Shown here: positions 22,257 to 33,028 of the stretch, piece by piece
How positions within the stretch are numbered: the first letter of the stretch is position 1
How the letters are laid out: every line of letters begins with the position of its first letter
Assembly: GCA_033816765.1 (NCBI GenBank)
Contig: CM066298.1
Location: 1,674,001-1,738,000, forward strand
Direction: 5' to 3'
Origin: Nothopassalora personata
Taxonomy: Eukaryota > Ascomycota > Dothideomycetes > Mycosphaerellales > Mycosphaerellaceae
DNA length: 64,000 bases
Position numbers and translations under genes: made by a program
Notes under the pieces: model-generated
Databases searched by the model: none
What the model saw: only the letters and a program-made list of their open reading frames with translations
What the model was told of the DNA's origin: nothing

Positions 22257-22540
22257 ATGTTGTTCTCCAGCTTTCAGCTCTCGATGATCCTTTTGAGCAT
22301 GACTGTGGCCATTGCATCTCCTCTCGGGGATAAGGTATGTTTGCAATACTGTATCTGCAACGCGGAGGCTAATGTGTGAGACAGATGACTCCAATAGACA
22401 AAAGGGACATCTTTCAACGCCAAGGTGGCTGCGGGGTCTTCACATGCACATCTGATGAGGAATGCGCTTTCGTAAACCCAGTGTGTGTTCTCTGCATCCT
22501 CGTTGGACCTGATAATCAACAGCGATGCTCGGAGCTTTAG
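22257..22540 (+). CDS. Small secreted six-cysteine protein (effector-like)
   Basis: Two exons, 22257-22334 and 22385-22540, join in phase 0 across a 50-bp intron (gtatgt...gagacag, with a ctaat branch) into a 77-residue precursor. Residues 1-21 (MLFSSFQLSMILLSMTVAIAS) form a signal peptide. A short acidic/basic spacer ends at a Lys-Arg pair (residues 32-33), a likely Kex2 cleavage site. This would release about 44 residues with six Cys in the spacing C-x4-C-x5-C-x6-C-x2-C-x10-C. That layout (signal, propeptide, KR, small disulfide core) is typical of fungal secreted effectors, antimicrobial peptides or knottin-like proteins. I do not recognise a family. All parts are in frame, and this is the only intact member of the local group of secreted genes. 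Confidence 0.65.
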
Positions 22541-22695
22541 AGGTGGTATGGATCGCCAGGGTATCGTTGCGGATAGGAAGAGCGGATTCCGAACGGCCGC
22601 CAACCATCCGATTGAAGACGTTGGGGTGATTGACTGAGATCGAAGTCCTGCATCTCATACCTAAGCAGTATCATATATGCTGCAATCGAATTGAA

Positions 22696-23095
22696 TCAGA
22701 AGTGCACACACCACCAGTGCACCAGTCTGCCGGCGCTTCTTCGTTGATGATGTAAGCATTGCCACTCCACTCGCCATAGCATAGTAAGGGAACACCAGCG
22801 CACGACTCCAGGGAGTGTAGAAGGTCCAGAAGTACAATTTATGCTGTTGCTATCGCGAACACGTTTGTCAGTCCGCATCAGATCATGAGATCGGCGACGA
22901 CGACAGAGCGAGGACTGTGTCGTAGCCAATAAGGACCAGCGTCGATTTTGACCTCACTCTGAAAGTTCCGATGCAGCCTGACTCAGTGGTCCAGGCCGGT
23001 CCGGTGTCATCGCTCTCAGGCGGGAGAGCTTCATGTTGAACGTTCGAACAGCTGGTTACGAGTAGAAGGGCGATCGTTAACCTGGCATTCATCAA
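22696..23095 (-). pseudogene. Possible small secreted protein, probably decayed
   Basis: The minus-strand ATG at 23095 starts a signal-peptide-like stretch (MMNARLTIALLLVTSC) followed by ESDDTGPAWTTESGCIGTF. Another frame further down (about 22820-22700) contains LESCAGVPLLCYGEWSGNAY and DWCTGGVCTSD, again Cys-rich. No single intron joins them without a stop that I can find. It may be a broken relative of the neighbouring secreted genes. Low confidence. Confidence 0.3.
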
Positions 23096-23386
23096 ACAAG
23101 GATGTGCATCGATTGAGGGTCTGCAAGTATGAATGCACTCGCCCTGGGAGGTACAGCTTCGTCTGCCAGCAACAATCTTCCCTGCACCACCACAACCAGG
23201 TCAGAAGCCTCGCCAAAGATCGATATACCTCATGGAAAGAGGGCTGTGCCATGACTGCACGCTGAGTGCCTTTGTACAGATCGCCGGAGGAGCGCAATGC
23301 TAGGTATATACAGATCCGAGGGGCATTAAACGCTTGCAAGACACCATGTTGTTCCAGCCGCCACAACGACGGATCAAGAGAAGCCC

Positions 23387-24622
23387 TTATGTACTCTTCA
23401 TATCTTCAAACTTCCCGACTCTCTCCGCACCAAGTAACGTATTGTGCCTCGCCCTCTTCTTCAGCACATTCTCGATAAACGCCTCTCCAGCCTTATACGA
23501 ACTCCTAACCAGCGGTCCACTCGCACAGTACAAGAAACCAAGATCCAATGCCCTCTGTCTCCACATCTCAAATGTATCCGGCGTAACATACTCCTCAACC
23601 TTCATGTGCCGTTTCGTGGGTCTCATATACTGTCCAAAAGTCACCACATCCACATCCACTGCCCTGAGCTCCTTCAACGTCCTCCACAGCTGATCTGCCG
23701 TCTCGCCCAGACCAAGCATTATGGAGGTTTTTGTGATGAGGTTCGGGTTGGCTTCCTTCGCTGCCTCGAGGACGGCCAGGGATTGGCGGAATTTTGCGCG
23801 GCGATCGCGGACCATGGGTGTGAGTTCTTCGGTTGTTTCGACGTTGTGGGCGTAAACGTCGAGGCCAGATTTCGCGACTAGCTTGACCATTTCGAGATCG
23901 CCAGCGTAGTCACCAGTCAGCGCCTCCACGAGGATGTGGCTGGCTTTTTGCTTGATCTTCATAATTGTTTCCGCGAAGTGGCGAGCGCCGCCGTCTGCTA
24001 GATCATCACGGTCTACACTCGTTAAGACAACGTAGCCTAGACCCCATCTCTTCAATGCTTCGGCGGTGTTCTCTGGTTCGTGAGGGTCCAAGGGCGGTGG
24101 TTGCTTGGCCGTCTTCACGGAGCAGAATCGGCAGCCTCGCGTACATGTGTCGCCCATGAGCATTATGGTCGCCGTCGCCGCGCTCTTGTTGCTTCCACCC
24201 CAGCAGTCGGAAATGTTCGGACACCGTGCCTCTTCGCAGACTGTGTGAAGGTTCAGGCCGCGGAGATCGTTCTTGATCTTCTTGTAGTTCTCACTGCTCG
24301 GTATAGGCGTCTTCAGCCATGAGGGCAGACGTGTGTGCTTTCGCCTTGTGCCAGATGGACCCGCGATCTCAACTTCCCGAATCTCGTAGAGCTCTTCCTT
24401 CGACATGGGCTCATCTTTCTTGCCGGAGACGAAGTCGTTGAATGAGGGACCATTATTAAGCTTGTCGGAAAAGGCTGTCGCCGGTCGTGGTGCTGTAGCT
24501 GTTGTGGCGGGTGGTGGTGTGTTGTCGATGGTGGTGGCGAAGGACCGTTTCTGAGGTATTGTCCGGACTTCGTGAAAGGCGTATGCTATGAGGCGGCGGG
24601 AGGGTGTCCGCAGGGATGCCAT
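23387..24622 (-). CDS. LIP5: Lipoyl synthase, mitochondrial
   Basis: An intact intronless frame of 411 residues. An N-terminal presequence rich in Arg, Thr and Ser (about 1-50) directs it to mitochondria. The auxiliary 4Fe-4S cluster ligands are Cys129, Cys134 and Cys140 ([12 protein letters not shown]). The radical-SAM motif is Cys160-x3-Cys164-x2-Cys167 (CTRGCRFC). The C-terminal RSSYKAGE supplies the Ser that also ligates the auxiliary cluster. The enzyme inserts two sulfurs into octanoyl groups on lipoyl domains, using S-adenosylmethionine. This makes the cofactor of pyruvate and 2-oxoglutarate dehydrogenases and of the glycine cleavage system. It is divergent from AIM11, with 193 bp between the starts. 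Confidence 0.97.
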   Translation of the reverse strand: MASLRTPSRRLIAYAFHEVRTIPQKRSFATTIDNTPPPATTATAPRPATAFSDKLNNGPSFNDFVSGKKDEPMSKEELYEIREVEIAGPSGTRRKHTRLPSWLKTPIPSSENYKKIKNDLRGLNLHTVCEEARCPNISDCWGGSNKSAATATIMLMGDTCTRGCRFCSVKTAKQPPPLDPHEPENTAEALKRWGLGYVVLTSVDRDDLADGGARHFAETIMKIKQKASHILVEALTGDYAGDLEMVKLVAKSGLDVYAHNVETTEELTPMVRDRRAKFRQSLAVLEAAKEANPNLITKTSIMLGLGETADQLWRTLKELRAVDVDVVTFGQYMRPTKRHMKVEEYVTPDTFEMWRQRALDLGFLYCASGPLVRSSYKAGEAFIENVLKKRARHNTLLGAERVGKFEDMKST

Positions 24623-24815
24623 GGTGGAGTGAGGTGGAGAGGAGGGTAGGGTGGAGGTAGTGGAAGGGGTATCTCTGATGTCTGCTCAACATTCACATCG
24701 GGTCATGCATGCAGGGTTCAGCCAAAGACCGGCTCAACCCGACCCCATTCGGCCCGAGTATCCGATCGTGCATCTCAACCAAGTCCCTGAACATCAGCAA
24801 AAGTCATTCACTTAC
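24623..24815. promoter_or_regulatory. Shared divergent promoter of LIP5 and AIM11
   Basis: The 193 bp between start codons of two divergent genes for mitochondrial proteins. It is short enough that the promoters must overlap. No named site recognised. The AIM11 frame stays open upstream to 24651, but the ATG at 24816 fits the family start. Confidence 0.5.
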
Positions 24816-25550
24816 ATGTCCACCGCCGCCGGATCTGTATGGATGTCGTGGTGGGACAGATACTTTGCTCCCGGTGACCTGCGGGCCCAGCACCAACCAC
24901 AGTCTCTACCCTCCTCACCCGCAACATCACATCAAGATGACCAACCCAAGCCATCATCACCAATAGCACCACAGCGAATCGACGCAGCCCACCGAGCACG
25001 TCGTCAAAATGCCCTTCTCCTCGGCGGTCTGGCCTTCACAGCCCTATCGGCCCTCCTAATGCGCCGTGCAGTAAGGAAGAAAAAACTCGCAACATATCCA
25101 CAATTCACCACAAAAGTCGCCGGCTCACGAGATCCAATCCTCAAAGTACCCACCTTCACACCCTCAAACACGCAGGCAAAGGCAGAGGGAGGCTTGGACG
25201 CAGCCGAAGCCCTCTTCCTCGCGACTCTCACCACCTTCAGCGTCTTCATGGCCGGCACGGGAGCTTTCATGAAAGTCTACGACATAGCAGACATCGAGGA
25301 TCTGAGGGAGTTTGTGAAGCAAGGCATTGGGTATGATGTGTATAGTGGGGATACGGAGGCGGATAAGGAGATTGAGACTTGGTTTGCTGAGGTTTTAAGC
25401 AGGAAGGATGGAACTGGAAACCTGAGAGAAGAAATTGTGACGAAGATGGCGGAGCTAGGAGAGCTGGAGGCAAAGAGGAAAAGAGAGGTCGAGGACAAAA
25501 CGCTATTGCAGAAGATTGAGGCGAAGAAGAGGGAGTTGGAGGAGCGGTAG
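24816..25550 (+). CDS. AIM11: AIM11-family mitochondrial membrane protein
   Basis: 244 residues from ATG 24816 (MSTAAGSVWMSWWDRYFAPG). A Pro/Ser/Gln-rich N-terminus is followed by RRQNALLLGGLAFTALSALLMRR, the first membrane segment with its family-typical RRQ start and basic flank. A second segment lies around EALFLATLTTFSVFMAGTGAF, then DIADIEDLREFVKQGIGYD and a charged coiled-coil C-terminus with Lys/Glu repeats. AIM11 family members are two-pass mitochondrial membrane proteins, known mainly from a yeast mitochondrial inheritance screen. Their biochemical role is not settled. The coiled-coil tail is longer than in yeast. Confidence 0.85.
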   Translation: MSTAAGSVWMSWWDRYFAPGDLRAQHQPQSLPSSPATSHQDDQPKPSSPIAPQRIDAAHRARRQNALLLGGLAFTALSALLMRRAVRKKKLATYPQFTTKVAGSRDPILKVPTFTPSNTQAKAEGGLDAAEALFLATLTTFSVFMAGTGAFMKVYDIADIEDLREFVKQGIGYDVYSGDTEADKEIETWFAEVLSRKDGTGNLREEIVTKMAELGELEAKRKREVEDKTLLQKIEAKKRELEER

Positions 25551-25686
25551 CGTGGATGTGAGTAGGAAGAGGTCATAGATGGCCGTGTACAAGTTGTAAG
25601 ATATTGGGACTTGGTGATGATACCCCGAATGAAGCACTTTCTGCTCTATCCGCTATTATATGCCAGGACCTGGACCCTGAACGACG

Positions 25687-26110
25687 ATGAAGAGAATAGA
25701 AATCGAGGATGCTGAAAAGATATTCGAGGGTCTGGAAGAGAAGTGTGAGGAACCCAAGTCGGTACTGAGGTACCTCAACAAATACTTTGGGGATAGAAGA
25801 AACTACTCAATGCCATGTCCAAGAGTTTCACCTATCTTTCTGGATCCAGGTCACTACAGTTCTTCCAGCCTGGTTCAGTTGATCAAGAGAGTGATTGGGA
25901 CTTCTATGTTCCCGATAATACAGAATACATCTTCGAGATCATGACTGCGCTGGAGGAACTTGGTGTTGAGTGGTTCGCTGCAGCACAAAAGCTATCGTCG
26001 AAGGTCACAAAAGAGGGAGACACAATGTACCTGTACGACAACGAGAAGCGCACTGTGCTCCAGAGGCAAAAGGTGTCTTTGAAACACACGCAGAGAAATT
26101 GGGACTAGAA
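25687..26110 (+). pseudogene. Frameshifted nucleotidyltransferase-like hypothetical gene
   Basis: Starts MKRIEIEDAEKIFEGLEE...VLRYLNKYFGDRR. A one-base shift near 25800 leads to KLLNAMSKSFTYLSGSRSLQFFQPGSVDQESDWDFYVPD and on to 26108. The GSRS...PGS...SDWDFYV arrangement resembles the GS...D-x-D core of nucleotidyltransferase-fold proteins in an uncharacterised fungal family. The C-terminal part after 26108 is in another frame and fades. With one clear shift and probable loss of the end, I call it a pseudogene; a sequencing error could also explain the first lesion. Confidence 0.5.
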
Positions 26111-26445
26111 CATACTCTCACAGGTCGTCACACCGACAGATGGGTTGCCACAATAGTGGTCAGCAAGAAACGTACACAGACCTCAATCGAATCCAGATAC
26201 CACCACCACCCGCAACCACGTCCCAACCCCACCAACATCCTCTCGATCCGCATAATTAACCAAACTCAACAACCACGCCCTGCCTGCTTTCACACTTACG
26301 CAATCAGCCGGGTTATGCTTCGTCCCCACGTACGCAGGTTCTGGGCAATGTGGACTTGTCCTGCACGTTCACTCTACATCAGCTACCTTCACCACGTATC
26401 GACAGGGGAAATAAATCTTTCCTAAAGTATTGAATAAATAGCTGT
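26111..26445. other. Intergenic
   Basis: The decayed end of the preceding gene and simple His/Pro/Gln-coding frames. Nothing recognised. Confidence 0.35.
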
Positions 26446-26946
26446 CTACGACCAACCGAGATCCGGATCGAGTGCTGACCGTATGCATCGATCCAGTCGC
26501 TGTTCAGGCGAAGGACGATTCCGACGCGATCGCTGGGGCTGCCGTCGCAACACTTGTGCATTCCAGCTATCCCTAGCGAAACCGGACATCTCCTTCAGCA
26601 TTGGTATATCGTCGAGCTGAATGCGGGCGTCTGAATAGAGTCTGCCTTTAGCTCGGATCCGGTGAACATCACGGGGATTTTGAGCGGCGTGCGCTGCTGC
26701 GCGGAGTTTGTTGATGGCTCGGATTATGGTGAGATGACTGTTCGTCGACGTTAGCATGCCTAGCTTGCCAAACGTGCCTTCCGGATGGCAGAAGTCATAT
26801 CTTTCACTCAAGTACCTCTGGGTATGGAGTGACTCGAAAAGATGTCGTTCTCGTTTAATGTCTCCGACTTCAGAAGACGACGATCTAGGCGTCTTATAGC
26901 TTAACCTTGCTAGTCTTGGATGGTCGACAGAACATCCACATCGCAT
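26446..26946 (-). CDS. Hypothetical ORF, 166 residues
   Basis: An open minus-strand frame starting MRCGCSVDHPRLARL. It is basic (many Arg), with a mid-part SHLTIIRAINKLRAAAHAAQNP that could be helical. There is no signal peptide, membrane segment or recognised domain. No longer ORF opposes it. It could be a chance frame or an exon of a decayed gene. Confidence 0.25.
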   Translation of the reverse strand: MRCGCSVDHPRLARLSYKTPRSSSSEVGDIKRERHLFESLHTQRYLSERYDFCHPEGTFGKLGMLTSTNSHLTIIRAINKLRAAAHAAQNPRDVHRIRAKGRLYSDARIQLDDIPMLKEMSGFARDSWNAQVLRRQPQRSRRNRPSPEQRLDRCIRSALDPDLGWS

Positions 26947-27223
26947 CGAATCGTTTCTAAAGACGCGGTGTTCAACTAGAATCTGTGTTTGGAAGAGGAC
27001 AGGCGATCATGGGTATTCGCTACTTCCATCTACCAGTCGTCAAGGAGCCTTAAGCGACGCTCATTGTGGCGCACAACGGGCAAGAAGGAACCATGATATC
27101 GGCGGCTCTCTTTGCTCCATCCATCGGATCGCAATGGAAGCCATCATCTTACCGAGACCATCAATTTGAGAGTGCTTCGAGGGTATACAGACGCTCAGAG
27201 GACGGGAAGTTGCGTAAACCCTT

Positions 27224-28905
27224 CTACCTCAGGCCCTCGATTACCCACTCAGGAATCGCCACATCCCCACGAATCGCCGCCTTCTTCCCTTCCGTAGCAA
27301 CACTCTCCGATTCATTCACATCGCCAGTCTCAGCATGCCCTGCCCCACTACGGTGGCCCGGCTTCTGGTATGGCGGATCTTCCTTGTAGACCTCATACTT
27401 ATACCTACTCCCGGTATGATCAGTCCTCAGCTCCGCCTGTCCTTTTCCATATATCTTCTCCCTGGCCGTCAAAGGTTCTGCATCCTCGTCCCTCTTTTGC
27501 GGATACAGTTCCCTCCTCCTCAACTCCGGCACCAGCAACTCCACCACATCCTCAAACGTTCCTGGCGTTGTGACGTACGCCACATTGAAACCGTCCAAAT
27601 CCGCCTCATCAATCCACCGCTGCATCTCATCCGCCACGGTAGCCGGGCTCCCGATCCCTACTGGACCTAGCCCGCCAATCGCGACTTTCTCGGCAACCAC
27701 GCGAGGAGTCCATGATGGGACGTCTTTTGAGGTGGTGGTGAAAGCGGACATCATGGACGTCACTTTATGCGCTTCTTTGGAATCTGCTTCTGTGATGTTT
27801 TGATCCAGCGGGATTTTCGAGATATCGATGCCGGTCCAACCGCTGAAGAGCACGAGCCCACCGACCGTCGAGGCGTTCTTCTTGATTTGCTCGTACTTCT
27901 CTTGAGCTTCCTCGTCGGTTCTGCCGAGGATAGGTGTGAAAGTGCCGAAGAATTTGAGAGACTGTGGATCACGACCTTCTGCTGCTGCCAATTTACGGAT
28001 GTTGGCAACCTTGGGTCGAAGAACTTCTGGAGAGTGCGCGGAGACGAAGATTGCTTCTGCATGTTTTGAAGCGAAAGAAGAGCCTGCTGAGCTTGTCCCA
28101 GCTTGGAATAGAAAAGGAGTGCGTTGCGGGGAGGGATCTGTGATATGACGACTCTCGAGGTTGTAGTACTTCCCGTGGTGAGAGATGTGCCGGATCTTGT
28201 CCGGATCGAAGTAAACGTCCGTCTTCGGGTCGGCAACGATCGCATCTCTGCTCCAGCTGCCTTCCCATAGCTTATACAGGACTCGCATGTACTCGTCCGC
28301 TTGGAGGTACCGCTCGTCATGCTCGATGGGCGAGTCAACCCCGATGGCTTTGAAGGCGGCCTTCTTCCATGAGGTCACGATGTTCCAAGCGATACGACCG
28401 TCTGTGAGATGGTCAAGTGTGCTGAAGCGCTTAGCTAACAGGAAGGCAGGCTCGAAAGATGTGGAAGCTGTGATGCCAAAGGCAAGGTTCTTGGTCACTG
28501 CTGCCATCGCCGTGATCGGTATCGAAGGATCTGTCATGGGCCATTGTGCCGCTCGGCGAATGCAGTCATCAAGAGAGTCGTTGTAAGTGTCGTAGCCTCC
28601 ATACGTATCGGCAAGGAAGAGAGCATTGATGTCGCCTTTCTCGAGGAGTTTCGCTAAGTTGATCCAATAATCTAAACGACGCTTGGTGGTGCTGCGATCT
28701 GAAGGATCTTTCCACTGACCTGGTGATAGATGGCCGATAGCTGATGATATTAGACAGTGGAACTCCTGCAATGAAGCTCTAACGAAGACATACTGGACAT
28801 ATCGAAAGCATTGAGGATGATCTGCTTTTTCGGCTTGTGGTAGCCATTTGTGCCGTTGGTATGATTCGAGCCATTGATCTTGGAGTCACTGTCGATTGAG
28901 CCCAT
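27224..28905 (-). CDS. FMN-dependent monooxygenase, NtaA/SnaA/DszA family
   Basis: Two exons (28905-28794, 28740-27224) join in frame into 542 residues with a 53-bp intron. A polar leader (MGSIDSDSKINGSNHTNG) is followed by ILNAFDMST/IGHLSPGQW, the usual start of this flavin-dependent group in the luciferase-like superfamily. Next come LEKGDINALFLADTYGGYD, PITAMAAVTKNLAFGITASTS, RFSTLDHLTDGRIAWNIVTSW and PFLFQAGTSSAG. Together these form the TIM-barrel flavin-binding pattern of nitrilotriacetate/alkanesulfonate/dibenzothiophene-sulfone-type monooxygenases. They use reduced FMN from a partner reductase to oxidise C-N or C-S compounds. The substrate here is unknown. The C-terminal 60 residues are a polar extension. 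Divergent to a Dal5-type permease, which suggests joint use of one substrate. Confidence 0.93.
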
Positions 28906-29366
28906 CTTGCTATGATTCGATCAACAACAAAGAAGTCAAATTTCTGATCAAGTTAAATATCATTCTTGGGTGCAACTGCTGACGAGGTGTAGTCGATGCT
29001 AATCCTTGTCCTGTTCCCGACAGCAGCCCCGTCTCGTGGAGCAGCACGCCATCCAAGCTCCACATTGCCGAAGATCTGCATATATGCGACGAGACACGAT
29101 CGCCTTCCTCACCAGTCCTTATCGCGAAACTCTCTCGCGTGCTCGCCATGTGGGCACAACGTTCAAAGTGTCATTGGCTATGGCCAATGCTCATGAGGGC
29201 GAAGGATGAAGTGGCGACTCGGTATTCGGCACGAACATGGTCAACGACATGTCTTGATGTGTTGAGGATGAGGGTCCCTTTCGCCTCTACCAGCTGTTCA
29301 GCCTGAGACTCTGTTGATCTTCTTGACCCTCGATCGGTACTGTGCCCGAGCACTGTTACAATCACC
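28906..29366. promoter_or_regulatory. Shared upstream region of monooxygenase and permease genes
   Basis: 461 bp between divergent starts. It contains several GATA/TATC-like and TTATCGCG-type words (for example ccttatcgcg near 29117), but none is diagnostic. A co-regulating factor could bind here; this is inference from arrangement. Confidence 0.4.
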
Positions 29367-31070
29367 ATGCAGTCTCCGAGCCAGGATCAAGCGCCTCCCA
29401 AATCTGAAGTCAAGACCAACGACGAGGAGATCACATCGACCACCTCCAGCCTACCCGAGAATGTCGAGCAAGCCGGCAGCAGAGAAGCATTCCTCTCATC
29501 CTTCACGCCCGAGGACAACAAGTCCATCATGCGGAAGGTCGATCGTAGGTTCCTGCTGCTGATCGGGATCTTGTATATGACCAAGAACGTACGCACATCC
29601 GCAGCCATCCAACTTAAAGAGTCCTAACGAAGCATCAGATCGACTACACCAACGCAGCAAACGTCAAAGTCCTCCAAGTCGGCGAACCGCGCAACATCCT
29701 CCACGAATTAGACATGACGGCCGACGAGTACAATTGGGTGCAGTCAATCTACTTCATCAGCTACATTATTTTCGAAGTCCCCAGCAACCTCCTCCTCAAG
29801 AAGATGACACCACGGATCTGGCAGTCCAGGATCATCCTATCCTGGGGAATTGTTTTAGCATGTCATGCCGCGATCCAGAACAAGCATACGTATTATGCTC
29901 TCCGCTTTCTTCTTGGCATGATGGAAGCCGGCCTCTTCCCTGGGTTGGCTGTACAGCTTTGTAGTTGGTACAGAAGTGATGAGATGGGGAAGCCGATTAT
30001 GTGGATGTTTGGGTGGCAGAATTGTGCGGGTATTGTGGGGAGTTTGGTGGCGTATGGGATCTCGTATATGAATGGGATGTGTGGACTGTCGGCTTGGCGG
30101 TGGTGAGGGATCTCTGGTGATTTGCTGCATTGAGCATGGCTTTCTGACCGTTAACAGGGTATACCTCCTCGAAGGAATCTACACGATCCTCCTCGCTGGC
30201 ATCGTCTTCGTGGTCTTACCAGACTACCCAAAGTCTCCTCGCTCGTCAAAGTGGCTCACGCCCCGAGAACAAGAGTACCTTGAAGTTCGCCTCTCCGAGA
30301 ATGCTCCTCTGACCCACGAGGCCTCCTTCAACAAGCACGAAGTGTTTGCAGCTCTGAAGGACCCACGCACGTACGCTTTCATGCTCAACCAACTGCTCGT
30401 CAACTTGGGCGGGTACGGTCTCAGCTGGTATCTGCCAACAATCACCACCAATCTCGGCTTTGCGGGTCTGCCCCGTAACCAGCTTCTGAACATCCCACCC
30501 GCAGCAGCATCCGTTCTCTCAATCATCCTGGCTGGATATCTCCTGGACAAAGCTTGGGTCACGCGACCAGTCTTCACTCAGTCCATCATAGCCGGTATGA
30601 CGGTCGGCTTTGTTCTCTTCCTCGCTCTTCCCATCACCAATAAAGCTGGAATCTACGCTGCCTGCGTGATTGGCACAATGTTCTACTCCGTGTACTTCAT
30701 TCCATTCTGGGCGTGGCGGTCCTCGACGTTGAAGGGCATGACGGGTAGTGCGTTCGCGCTCGCTTTCCAGAGCTGTGTCGGTCAGGTGGGAGGTGTGGTT
30801 GGACCACAGCTGTTTCGGAGCAAGTACGCTAGCAGTGGGTATAAAGTATCGTTTGGTGTGTGTTGCGCGGCGATCATATTGGGATGGGCGGCAAATCTGT
30901 GGACGTGGTGGTTGACGAGGAACGTGGAGTGGGATGTCAGGCGAATCCGGAGGCTGAGAATCAAGGCGGAGAGGATGGGTGAAGTGTTTGGTGCGGATGA
31001 TGTAAAGGTGTTTGAGGAGAGGAGCTTCTATACTGGGTTGCAGAAGAAAGACGAGGCGAGTGTAGTGTGA
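29367..31070 (+). CDS. MFS anion:cation symporter, Dal5/allantoate permease family
   Basis: Three exons (29367-29588, 29639-30102, 30158-31070) join into 532 residues. A hydrophilic N-terminus ends in VDRRFLLLIGILYMTKN. Then come the family-typical IDYTNAANVKVLQ, YNWVQSIYFISYIIFEVPSNLLLKK, the LRFLLGMMEAGLFPG loop/TM5 motif, and LPDYPKSPRSSKWLTPREQ in the central loop. Twelve membrane segments are apparent. This family carries organic anions such as allantoate, ureidosuccinate, nicotinate, vitamins and cysteine in symport with protons at the plasma membrane. The substrate is unknown. All junctions keep phase. Its divergent neighbour is an FMN monooxygenase that could act on the imported compound. 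Confidence 0.93.
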
Positions 31071-31551
31071 AGATGGAGCGCATCGAGTGATTTCCACACG
31101 AGAGCGGTGCTTGAAGGTAACAAAGCGGTGGAGCTATGCATGGATTGGTAGATATGCTTGAAGCGAAATACAAGCGACACGCTGCGGAAGCTGAAGCGCC
31201 ACCAGCGACAGCATGATCACCGGTGGCCAACAAGGACACGGCCTCTCTCAATGGCTACGAGGTGTCAGTGGCGCTGAAGGACGTGACAACGAAGCGATCG
31301 CAGCATGGTATTAATGACACATAGCGATTGAGCGTTGACAGTGGGTCACTGAAATACAACGACCCCGACCATGAGGTAGGAATAGCATGAAAGGAAGCGA
31401 AGCGTGAAGCGCGAGAGAAAACCCATTCTCGCTATTACGTACTGTGCTATGCTAATGAGCAACGTTCAAAGCTGCATGCGCGCTCGCCGGCGGCGGGTAT
31501 CTCCTCGTTCAGTGAAGCGAAGTCATGTCCAGCTCAGTAGTAGACGCGGAC
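31071..31551. other. Intergenic, convergent 3' ends
   Basis: Lies between the 3' ends of the permease gene and the RRM gene. No gene recognised. It must hold both transcription ends. Confidence 0.4.
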
Positions 31552-33028
31552 TTAGTAGTAGTATGGACCGCGGTATGCCTTCTTCTCCTTGTATGGCAGC
31601 GCACCGCTCTGCATCGCCTTCTTGGCGCGTATGAACTGGCCGTAGTTGGTGAACTTGATGCGAATGCCATCGTTGAGCGGCTTGCCGACCAAGGTCCACC
31701 AGCCAACGACATACTCAAATTCGTCGAAAGGACCGTAGCGCGCGAAGTCCTGCTTGGCCTGCTCTGTCTCAGTGTCGATGATGCTGGACACACTGAAGTC
31801 GGACATGCTGCCGGGATGTACAGCGCCGTTGCGCCAGACGGTGATGTGTCGAGGAGCTGAGGAGCGGTCAACGCGCAGCTTGCGGCCGCCGATGGACCAG
31901 CCACGGGAGTTGGAGATGGCTTTGCTGGCAGCGACAGGGTGCTAGAGTGCGTCAGTATCGTTGGTGATGGCGCTTGAGAGTAGGCCGGACATACGGTGAA
32001 CTGCATGATGGCTGTGGGCTTAACGGCCAGGGCGGTGTAGTGACGGGCCACTTGAACGTTGAGGTGGCCGAACACCTTGAAGGCTTTAATGAGCTCGTAG
32101 GAGAGCTGGAGGTCAGTGAGGAAGGCAGGCAGGCTGTGCGAGAGTGTCAGCAAGGGACAGATACATCGAGTGATGGTGACAGCAACACTTACTTGCCAAC
32201 GAAGACTGCGGCCTCGGCAGGGTTCTGCTCCTGAGCTTTCTCGAAGCCAAGCTTGATCTGCGCAAGGGCAGCAGCGCTGTGAGCCATGGTGAAGTACGAA
32301 CGTGCAGGTGCGGCTGGTGGCGAGCCGTTGAACGGTGACGAGCCGCCAGAGGTGACGGAGCCAGCTGGTGTGATGCCGGCGCTGCTGAAGGCTTTAGGCA
32401 AGGTGACAGTCGAAATGGTCGAGAAGGTTGGCGACGGCAGCGGCGAGAAGACGCAGTTTGGGGTCTCCAAAGCGAGGATGCCGCTGTCGACCTCCTTAGA
32501 CTTGATGAGGCTGAAGGAGGTCTTGACAGGCGCTGGGTCGTTGAAGCAGACGGCTTGCTCCATCTTGTCAAGCTTCAGCTTCTTGGCGTGATGTGGATCA
32601 CCAGAGCGTGCGGATGGGAGGCCGTGAGCGCGCTCGACGCGTGGCAGGGTGACCTGCTTGACGATGGCGGGTCTGACAGCGACAGTGTCGTAGCCGAGTG
32701 GTGGTGGTCCCAGGTTGCCGTTCAGGCTGGTGCCCGCAGATGGCACACTGCCGACACCCAGCTTGGAAGCCATGTAGGTGGCGATCTGAGTCTTCTTGTC
32801 CATGTGAGCCGACACTGGTGGGAGTCGAGCGGCCAACGAGGTGGTTTCGGTTGGTTGGAAAGGAGACGGGGAGGATGCCATGGCCAACCGTGCCTGTGTC
32901 AACAATGGTGGTGGACGTGGTGCAACGTAGCTGCTGTCCTCCTCTGGGTAGGAGGTGACGGCCTCACGGTCGTAGGTATCCTTCTTCTTGACGGGGGAGC
33001 CGGCAGCGTTGACAGACACCGACGACAT
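31552..33028 (-). CDS. RNA-binding protein with RRM domain(s)
   Basis: Three exons (33028-32193, 32133-31995, 31941-31552) join into 454 residues. About 270 N-terminal residues are low complexity (Ser, Pro, Ala, Thr), with a short basic HHAKKLKLDK patch. The first intron splits an RRM: AAVFVGN/LPAFLTD is the RNP2 strand, followed by LIKAFKVFGHLNVQV and ALAVKPTAIMQFT in the RNP1 position, where the usual aromatic residues are poorly kept. After the last junction SKAISNSRGWSIGGRKLRVDRS completes that fold. A second, degenerate RRM-like unit may follow (FARYGPFDEFEYVVGWW, IRIKFTNYGQFIRAKKAMQ). The C-terminus is KKAYRGPYYY. It probably binds RNA in the nucleus or cytoplasm; the target is unknown. 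An unusual duplicated block lies upstream. Confidence 0.85.

Noticed and set aside
27760..28338. 192-residue minus ORF inside the monooxygenase gene
   Set aside because: It is a frame-shadow of the real coding frame on the same strand.
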